Positions 56,513 to 64,000 of a stretch of 64,000 nt of DNA are shown here, in pieces (position 1 is the stretch's first letter; each line of letters starts with the position of its first letter). The position numbers and the translations under genes are program-made. Below the pieces are notes generated by a model, which was given only the letters and a program-made list of their open reading frames with translations, did not search any database and was not told where the DNA came from. The DNA comes from an uncultured Verrucomicrobiota bacterium (GTDB lineage: Bacteria; Verrucomicrobiota; Kiritimatiellia; Kiritimatiellales; Tichowtungiaceae). The stretch is from contig CAIKWE010000036.1 in NCBI GenBank assembly GCA_903831085.1, forward strand, positions 1-64,000, read 5' to 3'.

Positions 56513-58183
56513 CTATCCCTTTCTGTTCGCCAGCAGCTCTTTTGCGTGCTGGAGTGTCACCTTTGTTAAATCCTTTCCGCCGAGCATGCGAGCAATTTCT
56601 TCGGTTCTCTCTGATCCTTCGAGTGGTGAAATCTGGGTGAAAGTGCGGCCGTCCTGCACCCGTTTCGAAACCGCAAAATGGGAATGTCCGCAGACAGCAA
56701 CTTGCGGCAGGTGGGTGATCGCAATCACCTGATGGGTTTGGCCGACCTGTGCCAGTTTATCGCCGACCGCGTTGGCGATTTCTCCGCCGACGTTGGCATC
56801 AATTTCGTCAAAGACGAGCAGGGGAATACGGTCGTGGCGCGCCAGTACCGCTTTGACAGCCAGCATGACGCGCGAAATTTCACCGCTGGATGCGATCGCC
56901 CGTAGTGGACGCATGGATTCGCCGGCGTTTGGAGCGAAGCCGAATTCAATTTCGTCCAGTCCGGAGGCGTGAGGTTCGTCGAGATCAAGCAACTGCACTT
57001 CAAAGAGTCCGTGTTCAAAGCCGAGGTCGCGCAGTTCGGTGGTAATGGCATCGGCTAGGTCGCCGGCGACTTTCTGCCGTTTTTTACGCAGGGCGCGTCC
57101 GGCCTTTTCGGTTTCAATAAGCGCGGCGGCGTGTTCCGCTTCAACGGCGGCGCGCTGTTCGTCGCGCGATTGCAGGTCTTTTAGCCGGACTTTCCACTCT
57201 TCCAGCTTGATGAGGATTTCCGGGACAGACGGAGCGTATTTGCGTTTAAAACTGCGGTAGAGCGCGAGGCGTTCGTCGAGAAACTGTAAACGCTCCGGCC
57301 CGGCGCTGATTTCCTCGACGGCGCTCTGAATGGCGGCGGAAATTTCCTGCGCGGTACGCGCCGCGCCTTCGAGTTCTTGGGCCCACGCCTCGGCATCCGG
57401 CATGTATTTGGCGAGTTGCGTACAGGCTTTGCGCGCGGCGGAAAGGCTATCCATGGCGGAAACTTCACCTTCGGTCAGTCTGCCCGCCGCCGTTTGCGCC
57501 AGTTCGAGAATATTCTGCGCATTGGCGATCTGTTCATGCTCCTGCTGTACCGTCGTTTCGTCCTCGTCGGAGATTTTTGCTTCGCTGACTTCTTTGACCT
57601 TCCATGCCAGCAGGTCGATCTGTTCGGCGAGTCCGGAGTTGTCGAGATTGGAAAGCTCCTGCAGCCTTTTTTCCAAGGCTTGGAAATTTTGATATTTTGA
57701 ACGATAGGCCGCGCGTTCTTCGCCGAGATGGCCGAAGGCGTCGAGAATATCCATTTGAGCTTCGGTCTTGAGCAGAGACTGGTGATCGTATGGCCCGTGC
57801 ATATCGACCAGCACGTCGCCCAGCGCTTTGAGAACGGGCAGGGTGACCGGCGAGTCGTTGACCAGATTCTTTGAACTGCTCTCCGTGATGGTGCGACGGA
57901 TGATCAGCAGTCCGGTTTCGCAGGGCGGCAGGCCGACTGCTTCGAGCGCGGCGTTGACGTCAGATGGATCGGCCAGCTCAAAAATCGCTTCGATGCCGCA
58001 GGAGCTTTCGCCGGTGCGGATCATGCTCTTGTCGGCCCGTTCACCAAGCAGTAGACGCAGTGCGCCGATCAAGAGGGATTTTCCCGCGCCGGTTTCACCG
58101 GTGATGACGTTGAGGCCGTTCTGAAACGAAACCGACACGCTGTCGACCAGCGCCAGATTACGGATATTTAGACGGCTCAACAT
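56513..58183 (-). CDS. recN: DNA repair protein RecN
   Basis: This SMC-like ATPase has 556 residues. Start MLSRLNIRNLALVDSVSVSFQNGLNVITGETGAGKS (58183) contains Walker A. A long coiled coil (~150-350) follows. The C-terminal signature IASSGEISRVMLAVKAVLA, Walker B LLVFDEIDANVGG and ITHLPQVA are present. It acts in double-strand break repair. One dispersed palindrome reads FQALEK at the start of the coiled coil. Confidence 0.95.
   Translation of the reverse strand: MLSRLNIRNLALVDSVSVSFQNGLNVITGETGAGKSLLIGALRLLLGERADKSMIRTGESSCGIEAIFELADPSDVNAALEAVGLPPCETGLLIIRRTITESSSKNLVNDSPVTLPVLKALGDVLVDMHGPYDHQSLLKTEAQMDILDAFGHLGEERAAYRSKYQNFQALEKRLQELSNLDNSGLAEQIDLLAWKVKEVSEAKISDEDETTVQQEHEQIANAQNILELAQTAAGRLTEGEVSAMDSLSAARKACTQLAKYMPDAEAWAQELEGAARTAQEISAAIQSAVEEISAGPERLQFLDERLALYRSFKRKYAPSVPEILIKLEEWKVRLKDLQSRDEQRAAVEAEHAAALIETEKAGRALRKKRQKVAGDLADAITTELRDLGFEHGLFEVQLLDLDEPHASGLDEIEFGFAPNAGESMRPLRAIASSGEISRVMLAVKAVLARHDRIPLLVFDEIDANVGGEIANAVGDKLAQVGQTHQVIAITHLPQVAVCGHSHFAVSKRVQDGRTFTQISPLEGSERTEEIARMLGGKDLTKVTLQHAKELLANRKG
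57670..57686. repeat. Exact TTTCCAA-GGC-TTGGAAA palindrome
   Basis: A perfect copy in recN, reading FQALEK on the minus strand. It is the last strong copy in the window. Confidence 0.9.
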
Positions 58184-58305
58184 GCCGCGCATCATTCCAA
58201 TTTCAATCTGTTCCGACAAGCGGGAAACAAAACCGGAAGGAACGGCGGCTTGTCAAGCGGACGGCGGGCTGGTTATCCTGCGTGGCTTTAACGGAAGGCG
58301 CTGTC

Positions 58306-60024
58306 ATGATTTTAGTCGTTTTCTTTACGGGGTGTTTGCTGTTCGCTCTGGCGTACCGGTTTTACGGCCGGTTTCTGGCCAAGGAAATGGAGCTGGATGA
58401 CAGCCGCCCGACACCGGCCCATACGATGCGCGATGACGTGGATTATGTTCCTACCGCGAATATGATTCTGTTCGGCCACCATTTCAGCACAATCGCCGGC
58501 GCCGGGCCAATTGTCGGCCCGGTTATTGCCGCGCTGGCGTTCGGCTGGGGTCCGGCGGTACTTTGGATTGTGATCGGGTCAATTTTGATCGGCGGCGTGC
58601 ATGACTTGACCGCCATGGCGGCCAGCATCCGCAACAAAGGCCGCTCGATAGGCCAGATCTGCAAAAGCTTTCTCAGTCCGGCGGCCTATTACATGTTTCT
58701 GTCGTTTATTCTGCTGACGCTGATTTATGTCGTCATCGTTTTTCTCGACATCACGGCCAGCACCTTTGTTCCGGCCACTGGTATGATTCAAGAGGGATCG
58801 GATCAAGTGGTTCTTGAAGCACGGCTGGGCGGAGTGGTGGCGACCGCATCCTTGTTCTATATCCTGCTGGCAGTGCTGTTCGGTCTTTCAATTTATAAGC
58901 TGAAACTGCCGGTCTGGGCGGGATCGTTGATTTTTGTACCGCTTGTTTTCGGCGGACTATGGCTCGGCAATCAATTCCCGATCACGGTCGATATGGTTCC
59001 GCCGGTGCTCGGTTCAGCCAAAAATTTCTGGGCGCTGATTCTGATGATTTACTGCCTTTTCGCCGCCATGCTTCCGGTCTGGATTCTGCTTCAGCCTCGC
59101 GATTATCTGGCTTCCTTTCTGCTCTACGCCTGCCTGCTGGGCGGCGCGGCCGGGCTGGTTATTTTCGGCGTGACCGGCCACGCCGCGCCTTCCTATCCAA
59201 TGTTCAAGGGGTTCACCAGTGAAAACATGGGCTTTATCTATCCGACGCTGTTCGTGACCATCGCCTGCGGCGCGGTGAGCGGCTTCCACGCGGTTGTGGC
59301 GTCCGGCACGTCGGCTAAACAGCTTAACAATGAGCGCGGCGCTCTGGTCATCGGTTATGGAGCCATGCTGATCGAAGGCGTGCTCGCTTTACTGGCCGTC
59401 GCCTCCGTGATGATTATTTCCGGCAAAGTGCCCGCAGGACAGACTCCGGTGGTCACATTCAGCAATGGTCTCGGTGCGTTTGTGCAGACTCTCGGAATCC
59501 CGGCGGAGTTTGCCAGAACCTTTGCCATGCTGGCAGTCAGCACTTTTCTGCTGACCACGCTGGACTCCTGCACCCGCCTGGCGCGGTTTCTCATTGAAGA
59601 AATTTTCAGTCTAGGCAATCAGTTTTGGCCGCGGCTGCTCTCCACGTCCGCTGTGCTGGTTCTGCCTGCGCTGGTCGTTTTTCAGAAAATACCGGGACCC
59701 AACGGACAGCTCATTCCGGCGTGGCAGGCCATCTGGCCGGTCTTCGGCGCGTGCAACCAGTTGCTGGCGGCGCTCACGCTACTGGTGATCTTCACCTGGC
59801 TCAAGCGGAGCGGGAAACGCACCTTCTATGTGGCGATTCCGATGGTCTTCATGTTTGTCACTACACTCACCGCGCTGATTCAACTGACATATAAAAACCT
59901 GCTCGCCCAGGGAGCTTTGTTTGATCTTCGTCACATTATCGGCGGCATCAGTCTCGTGCTGCTGATCCTGGCGGTGACGATTATTCTGGATACCGTCCGG
60001 TCGTTCGTTAAAAAGACCGCTTAG
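58306..60024 (+). CDS. cstA: Carbon starvation protein CstA (peptide/pyruvate transporter)
   Basis: This 572-residue polytopic protein starts [21 protein letters not shown] (58306; GGAAGG upstream). CstA hallmarks include [67 protein letters not shown] and [20 protein letters not shown]. CstA-type proteins import peptides or pyruvate in starvation. The stop overlaps the convergent folE stop. Confidence 0.94.
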   Translation: MILVVFFTGCLLFALAYRFYGRFLAKEMELDDSRPTPAHTMRDDVDYVPTANMILFGHHFSTIAGAGPIVGPVIAALAFGWGPAVLWIVIGSILIGGVHDLTAMAASIRNKGRSIGQICKSFLSPAAYYMFLSFILLTLIYVVIVFLDITASTFVPATGMIQEGSDQVVLEARLGGVVATASLFYILLAVLFGLSIYKLKLPVWAGSLIFVPLVFGGLWLGNQFPITVDMVPPVLGSAKNFWALILMIYCLFAAMLPVWILLQPRDYLASFLLYACLLGGAAGLVIFGVTGHAAPSYPMFKGFTSENMGFIYPTLFVTIACGAVSGFHAVVASGTSAKQLNNERGALVIGYGAMLIEGVLALLAVASVMIISGKVPAGQTPVVTFSNGLGAFVQTLGIPAEFARTFAMLAVSTFLLTTLDSCTRLARFLIEEIFSLGNQFWPRLLSTSAVLVLPALVVFQKIPGPNGQLIPAWQAIWPVFGACNQLLAALTLLVIFTWLKRSGKRTFYVAIPMVFMFVTTLTALIQLTYKNLLAQGALFDLRHIIGGISLVLLILAVTIILDTVRSFVKKTA

Positions 60025-60569
60025 CCGACGGTGCCGATCAGGCGCAGGAACTCGGTGCGGGTGGCCATCTGCGAACGGAAGCTGCCGTGCATGGCCGAGG
60101 TGATCATCTTGGAGTTCTGCTTTTCCACGCCGCGCATCATCATGCAGAGATGTTGCGCCTCGATCACCACGCCGACGCCTTGTGCGCCGACTTTGTCCAT
60201 CAAAACGCGGGCGATCTGGTTGGTCAACCGCTCCTGGATCTGCAGACGGCGGGCGTACATATCGACCACGCGGGCCAGCTTGCTCACACCGATCACTTTC
60301 TTTTCCGGAATGTAGCCGATGTGGCACTTGCCGATGAATGGAAGCATGTGATGCTCGCACAGACTGTAGATCTCAATGTCTTTGACAATGATCATATGGT
60401 TGTCTTCGGCTGTGAAAAAGGCGTTGTTGAGCACATCATCGATATTTTGATGATAGCCGCGGGTCAGGAACTTGTAGGATTCTTCGACGCGCGCCGGCGT
60501 GCCTTTCAGTCCTTCGCGTTCCGGATCTTCGCCCAGTTCAACCAGCAGTTTTCGAATCAGCTCTTCCAT
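60021..60569 (-). CDS. folE: GTP cyclohydrolase I
   Basis: This 182-residue enzyme starts at [31 protein letters not shown] (60569). Zinc ligands lie in [11 protein letters not shown] and QHLCMMMRG. Substrate motif [34 protein letters not shown] and the end TSAMHGSFR are intact. It makes dihydroneopterin triphosphate, the first step to folate, complementing folC at 15.9 kb. Confidence 0.97.
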   Translation of the reverse strand: MEELIRKLLVELGEDPEREGLKGTPARVEESYKFLTRGYHQNIDDVLNNAFFTAEDNHMIIVKDIEIYSLCEHHMLPFIGKCHIGYIPEKKVIGVSKLARVVDMYARRLQIQERLTNQIARVLMDKVGAQGVGVVIEAQHLCMMMRGVEKQNSKMITSAMHGSFRSQMATRTEFLRLIGTVG

Positions 60570-60649
60570 GACATGGCTCCCGTTTAATCGTGGCGGGAGT
60601 GTTCCAAGGTTTAGAGCTTTCCGCAATGGTTTTCTTTGATCGCACTTTT

Positions 60650-60707
60650 CCGGGGCCACCGGCCCCGGCTACAGATTAATCCTGTGGGCGCGGACGATGG
60701 CCGCGCT
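60650..60707. repeat. Palindromic module relative of 29.7/39.9 kb
   Basis: CCGGGGCCACCGGCCCCGGCTACAGATTAATCCTGTGGGCGCGGACGATGGCCGCGC shares the CACCG, CTACAG/CTGTGGG and GCGCGG words with the longer modules at 29731 and 39871. Confidence 0.65.
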
Positions 60708-60763
60708 TGAAATCAGAGCTGTGTTTTCAGCCATGCGAACAGCGCAATATCGAAGCGGTGGCG

Positions 60764-61711
60764 TCAGAACGTCGCACGCTTTTCAATGTTCTTCAGGATG
60801 ATAAAGGTAATCCATCCGATGATGGTCAGACCGATTGTGAACATACTGTAGGCGATCGGCCACGGGATACCCTGGGTCATCATGGAATATTCAGACATTC
60901 CGCCGATACCTGCCAAGACATTCAGCGGCATGAACACCACGTTGATGACGGTCAGCCGTTTCATCAATACGTTGAGATTGTTGTTCACGATCGAAGCCCG
61001 CACATCCATCATGCCGGTGAATACGTTGGCAAACACGTGAGCCTGTTCAAGGCACTGAGCGTTTTCGATGGCAAGGTCGTCCACATATTCCAGCATTTCC
61101 GGCGTGAGACCGTCGGTCTGGGCGTTCTTGGCGTTGGTTTTGAGCCGTTCGATCACACGCCCGTTGGCGCTGATAGCATTCACGTAATACACAAGGCTTT
61201 TTTCAATCGCGAACATCTGCAGGAGGTTTTTATTTTCCATCGATTTGACGATTTTTGTTTCCAATTCGTTGGCGATTTCGTTGATGACATCCAAGTGGCT
61301 GTAGAAGTGTGAAATACAGTTTGAAAGGATGCACAGGAAAACGGCTTGCAGGTTCTGGAGTTTGCTGTAGGAACGGCCTTCGAAAATCGGCATATCGCCC
61401 GGCGCAATCACGATGAGCTTTTCTTTATACAGGAACAGGCCGACGGAATTGGGTTTGAAGACAAAATTGTCCTTGGCCTGATACGCTCTTGGATGGCGAA
61501 AGATTACCGCCAGATGGTTGAAATCCAGTTCAATACGGGGCAGAGAGTCGCTGTCCACCGCAGATGACAGGTTGTGTTCGTCAATTTGGTGCTCGTGAAT
61601 GAGCAGTGATTTTTCTGCATCCGTCGGATCGACGACAAGCATGATCGGCGATGCTGAATCATCCAGAACTTCTACGGTACGTCCCTGTTCTAGTTTGAAA
61701 TTTCGTATCAT
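60764..61711 (-). CDS. corA: CorA-like metal ion channel protein
   Basis: Start at 61711 (MIRNFKLEQGRTVEV) after GGAGG; the track uses TTG 7 codons earlier. 315 residues: an N-terminal cytoplasmic domain, a long helix (SMENKNLLQMFAIEKSLVYYVNAIS) and two C-terminal TM helices. The pore signature, usually GMN, is GMS here (GIGGMSEYSMM). CorA proteins move Mg2+ or other divalent ions; the variant may alter selectivity. Confidence 0.88.
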   Translation of the reverse strand: MIRNFKLEQGRTVEVLDDSASPIMLVVDPTDAEKSLLIHEHQIDEHNLSSAVDSDSLPRIELDFNHLAVIFRHPRAYQAKDNFVFKPNSVGLFLYKEKLIVIAPGDMPIFEGRSYSKLQNLQAVFLCILSNCISHFYSHLDVINEIANELETKIVKSMENKNLLQMFAIEKSLVYYVNAISANGRVIERLKTNAKNAQTDGLTPEMLEYVDDLAIENAQCLEQAHVFANVFTGMMDVRASIVNNNLNVLMKRLTVINVVFMPLNVLAGIGGMSEYSMMTQGIPWPIAYSMFTIGLTIIGWITFIILKNIEKRATF

Positions 61712-61812
61712 GACACCTCCATCATTAAGCAACCCGCTTTGTATCGATCACGGTAACCGTCTTGAGACTTTAAGTCTCTCTCATCGGTTGTCAACCATGA
61801 CAACCCCGGAAG

Positions 61813-63120
61813 TCAAAGTTGTGTTTTAAGCCAGTCGAGGAGAGCGGCGCGGTCAGGGAAGCGGCCTTCGAGCTGGGCATCGTAGGCCAACTGCAGGATG
61901 TTGCCCATGCGAGGGCCGGGCGGAACGTCGAGGTCGCGCAGGTCTTTTCCGGTGATCCATTTTTCCGGAAGGATTGGCTCGTTCTTCATCTCCTCAGCTT
62001 TTCCAAGCAGGAACTGATGATTATCGAGCATGCGATGACTGCCTGCGCAGTCGAGACGATGCAGTTCCAGCTCCAGATCGAATGTTTCCGCGCCCATCAG
62101 TTTGCGCAGGGTGGATTTATTCATCTTCTGCACGTCCTTGAAGCGCATGTGTCCGTCAACGGCGGTGACGATCTGTTTGATCTCTTTCACCGGCAGTTTC
62201 AGGCGGCGCAGAATTTCTTCGGCCATTTCAGCGCTTTTGCGTTCGTGTCCGTGGAACCGGATGCGGTCTTCACCCATAAAGGCGGTGGCGGGTTTGCCGA
62301 CGTCATGCAGAAGGACGGTGTAGGCGAGGACGCGGCTCGGATTCTTCATGAGATTAAGCATGAGGCAGGTGTGCACAAAGACGTCGCCTTCGGGATGGAA
62401 TTCCGGCGGTTGCTCCTGTCCAATCATCGGAAGAATTTCCGGAATGATGTGCTCCATGAGTCCGAGGTCGACCAGTTCTTTGAGCGCGTCGCCTGGTTTT
62501 ATGCTTTCGGTGAGGGTACGCGAGAATTCGTTTTCGATGCGCTCGGCGCTGATTTTGGCGAGGTCTGGCGCGTATTTCTGAATCGCGGCGCGGGTGGCTG
62601 GTTCGATAATAAAGCCAAGCGTATGAGCGAAGCGCACGGCGCGCAACATACGCAGGTGGTCTTCGGCAAAGCGCTTTTCCGGCTCGCCGATGGCGCGGAT
62701 GATTTTCTTTTCGAGGTCAGTTTGTCCTCCGACATAGTCGATGACTTTATCTTCGATCGGATCGTAGAACATGCCGTTGACGGTGAAGTCGCGGCGTTTG
62801 GCATCTTCCTCTGCACCGCAGAAGTGAACGGAGTCCGGGCGGCGGCCGTCCTGATAGCCGCCGTCGGCGCGGAAGGTGGCGACTTCTGTTTCGGTGCCGT
62901 CTTCAACGACGACGATGACGCCGAAGGCTTTACCGACCGCGACGGTTTTCGGGAAAAGGGCTTCGATCTGTTCGGGAGTGGCGCTGGTGGCGATGTCGTA
63001 GTCTTTGGCTTCGCGGCCGAGCAGTTTGTCACGCACGGAGCCGCCCGCAAAGAAGGCGGTAAAACCTGCCTTGCGGATTTGCTTCAAAATTCTTAGTGCG
63101 GTATGATCACTACTGTTCAT
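61813..63120 (-). CDS. cca: CCA tRNA nucleotidyltransferase / poly(A) polymerase family
   Basis: This 435-residue protein has nucleotidyltransferase motif FFAGGSVRDKLLGREAKDYDIATSA, EVATFRADGGYQDGRRPDSVHF, RRDFTVNGMFYDP, RFAEDHLRMLRAVRFA and an HD domain LLHDVGKPATAF. All complete tRNAs here already encode CCA, so the role is repair, or the protein is a poly(A) polymerase relative. No RNA-binding arm can be resolved from sequence alone. Confidence 0.93.
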   Translation of the reverse strand: MNSSDHTALRILKQIRKAGFTAFFAGGSVRDKLLGREAKDYDIATSATPEQIEALFPKTVAVGKAFGVIVVVEDGTETEVATFRADGGYQDGRRPDSVHFCGAEEDAKRRDFTVNGMFYDPIEDKVIDYVGGQTDLEKKIIRAIGEPEKRFAEDHLRMLRAVRFAHTLGFIIEPATRAAIQKYAPDLAKISAERIENEFSRTLTESIKPGDALKELVDLGLMEHIIPEILPMIGQEQPPEFHPEGDVFVHTCLMLNLMKNPSRVLAYTVLLHDVGKPATAFMGEDRIRFHGHERKSAEMAEEILRRLKLPVKEIKQIVTAVDGHMRFKDVQKMNKSTLRKLMGAETFDLELELHRLDCAGSHRMLDNHQFLLGKAEEMKNEPILPEKWITGKDLRDLDVPPGPRMGNILQLAYDAQLEGRFPDRAALLDWLKTQL

Positions 63121-63146
63121 AAGTGCGGTGAGTGTGGAATGAACCT

Positions 63147-64000
63147 ATGAAAAAGTTAATCCTTTTCTCTCTTCTTCTTGCGGCGGCGCTGACAGTTTCT
63201 GTGCAGGCTCCGGCGCAAACGCCGCCGGAATCATCCTGGCAGGAGGTTGTGGCGCAATTCACAGTGGCCCGCACCGGAACGGGATATATGAACGACAGCG
63301 ACTTCACCGATTTTTTGGATCGTGCGGAAGGCAAGCATGAGCGGCCCGGTTTTTTAAAACGTTTCGCGGCGCGGCCGATTAAGTTTTTTGAGCACTGGGG
63401 TTTGTGGCGCACGCTGGCCGCGATTCTTTTGGGAGGACTGGCTCTAAATCTGACACCGTGTGTGCTGCCGATGATCCCGGTGAATCTGGCGATTATCGGT
63501 GCAGGCGTGCAGTCTGAGTCGCGGCGCAAGGGATTTGCCCTGGGTTCGGCTTACGGTTTGGGCATTACGGTGGTTTACGGCCTGCTCGGACTGGCCGTGG
63601 TGCTGGGCGGCGCACGGTTTGGGGATTTGAATGCCAACCCGTGGTTTAATATCGGCGTCGCTGTGGTTTTTCTGGCGCTGGCGCTGGCAATGTTCAATGT
63701 GTTCCATATTGATCTGACCAAACTGCATCAGCACTTAAGCCGCCGGCAGGTTGAGGAGGAGTATCTCGCGGCGTTCGGTATCGGCGGGCTTTCCGCGCTG
63801 CTGGCGGGAGCCTGTGTGGCGCCGGTGGTGATCGCCGTGCTGGTGCTTTCCGGCAATTTATACACCAAGGGTGTTCACGCCGGTCTGGCACTGCCGTTTG
63901 TGCTTGGACTGGGCATGGCGCTGCCATGGCCGTTTGCCGGAGCGGGTCTGTCGTTTCTGCCGAAGCCGGGCGCGTGGATGGAGTGGGTCAAGCGCGGCTT
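63147..64000 (+). CDS. dsbD: DsbD-like thiol:disulfide interchange protein (partial)
   Basis: The gene runs off the window, so it is absent from the ORF track. The start ATG at 63147 gives a signal peptide (MKKLILFSLLLAAALTVSVQA). A ~50-residue spacer is followed by the CcdA/DsbD membrane domain with LALNLTPCVLPMIPVNLAIIG and the second Cys region LSALLAGACVAPVVIAVL. At least 284 residues are visible. The usual N-terminal DsbD alpha domain is missing or reduced; a C-terminal thioredoxin may follow outside the window. Confidence 0.88.
   Translation, partial: MKKLILFSLLLAAALTVSVQAPAQTPPESSWQEVVAQFTVARTGTGYMNDSDFTDFLDRAEGKHERPGFLKRFAARPIKFFEHWGLWRTLAAILLGGLALNLTPCVLPMIPVNLAIIGAGVQSESRRKGFALGSAYGLGITVVYGLLGLAVVLGGARFGDLNANPWFNIGVAVVFLALALAMFNVFHIDLTKLHQHLSRRQVEEEYLAAFGIGGLSALLAGACVAPVVIAVLVLSGNLYTKGVHAGLALPFVLGLGMALPWPFAGAGLSFLPKPGAWMEWVKRG

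Noticed and set aside
61819-63096. 425-aa plus-strand ORF opposite cca
   Set aside because: It lies antisense to an intact cca gene with all motifs; no recognisable protein feature.

Overview
The window reads as chromosome of a Gram-negative bacterium of the PVC group, most likely Kiritimatiellota or close to Verrucomicrobia/Lentisphaerae. This is an inference from content: a complete BatA/B/D-type aerotolerance operon with MoxR and DUF58 genes, a dcw cluster ending in a divergent ftsZ, an exosortase-associated TIGR04073-like protein, a PurF of the cysteine-less 'GFFG' type, and many intergenic palindromic repeats. Most of the window is moderately GC-rich housekeeping backbone. Two AT-richer patches (1-3336 and 24.4-26.4 kb) look acquired.

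Layout. 1-3336: accessory genes (membrane protein, DUF1566 protein, IalB-like secreted protein, small phage-like gene) ending at a lone 3' half of tRNA-Arg(TCT), probably an attachment-site scar. 3.4-13.3 kb: alr, the reverse-strand Bat/MoxR operon, trmL. 13.4-24.4 kb: tRNA-Ala, a membrane metalloprotease, comF, accD-folC, then murG-murC-EEP-ddl-ftsQ-ftsA-ftsZ, mostly translationally coupled. 24.4-26.4 kb: prophage relic (terminase tail, four small cargo genes, portal head fragment). 26.5-35.6 kb: nfeD, a TSUP protein, thiF, VF530, tatD, HTH-PtsN, recR-ybaB-dnaX, a TIGR04073-like gene and surE. 35.7-37.0 kb: three tRNAs, each followed by the same kind of hairpin element. 37.1-64.0 kb: aroQ, holB-tmk, cysS, an Mpl-like Mur ligase, birA, purF, pyrB-argF, miaB, mtaD, a thioredoxin-CcdA fusion, dedA, aspA, recN, cstA, folE, corA, cca and a partial dsbD.

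The strongest unexplained signal is a dispersed 17-bp palindrome, consensus TTTCCAA-NNN-TTGGAAA. It occurs about 34 times between 7.7 and 57.7 kb, with 12 exact copies of the 15-bp core. It lies in intergenic DNA and in all three reading frames of genes, so the constraint acts on DNA or RNA rather than protein. The density, genic location and presence of comF resemble DNA-uptake sequences or highly iterated palindromes, but the function is unknown.

A second signal is a set of longer GC-rich palindromic elements inserted in frame into tatD, mpl (probably twice) and birA, with related copies between genes. A third is the conserved element after tRNA-Val(AAC), tRNA-Tyr and tRNA-Val(GAC). Many spacers are also imperfect inverted repeats built from 7-11 nt iterated words. 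Together these suggest a genome heavily colonised by small non-autonomous repeat families.
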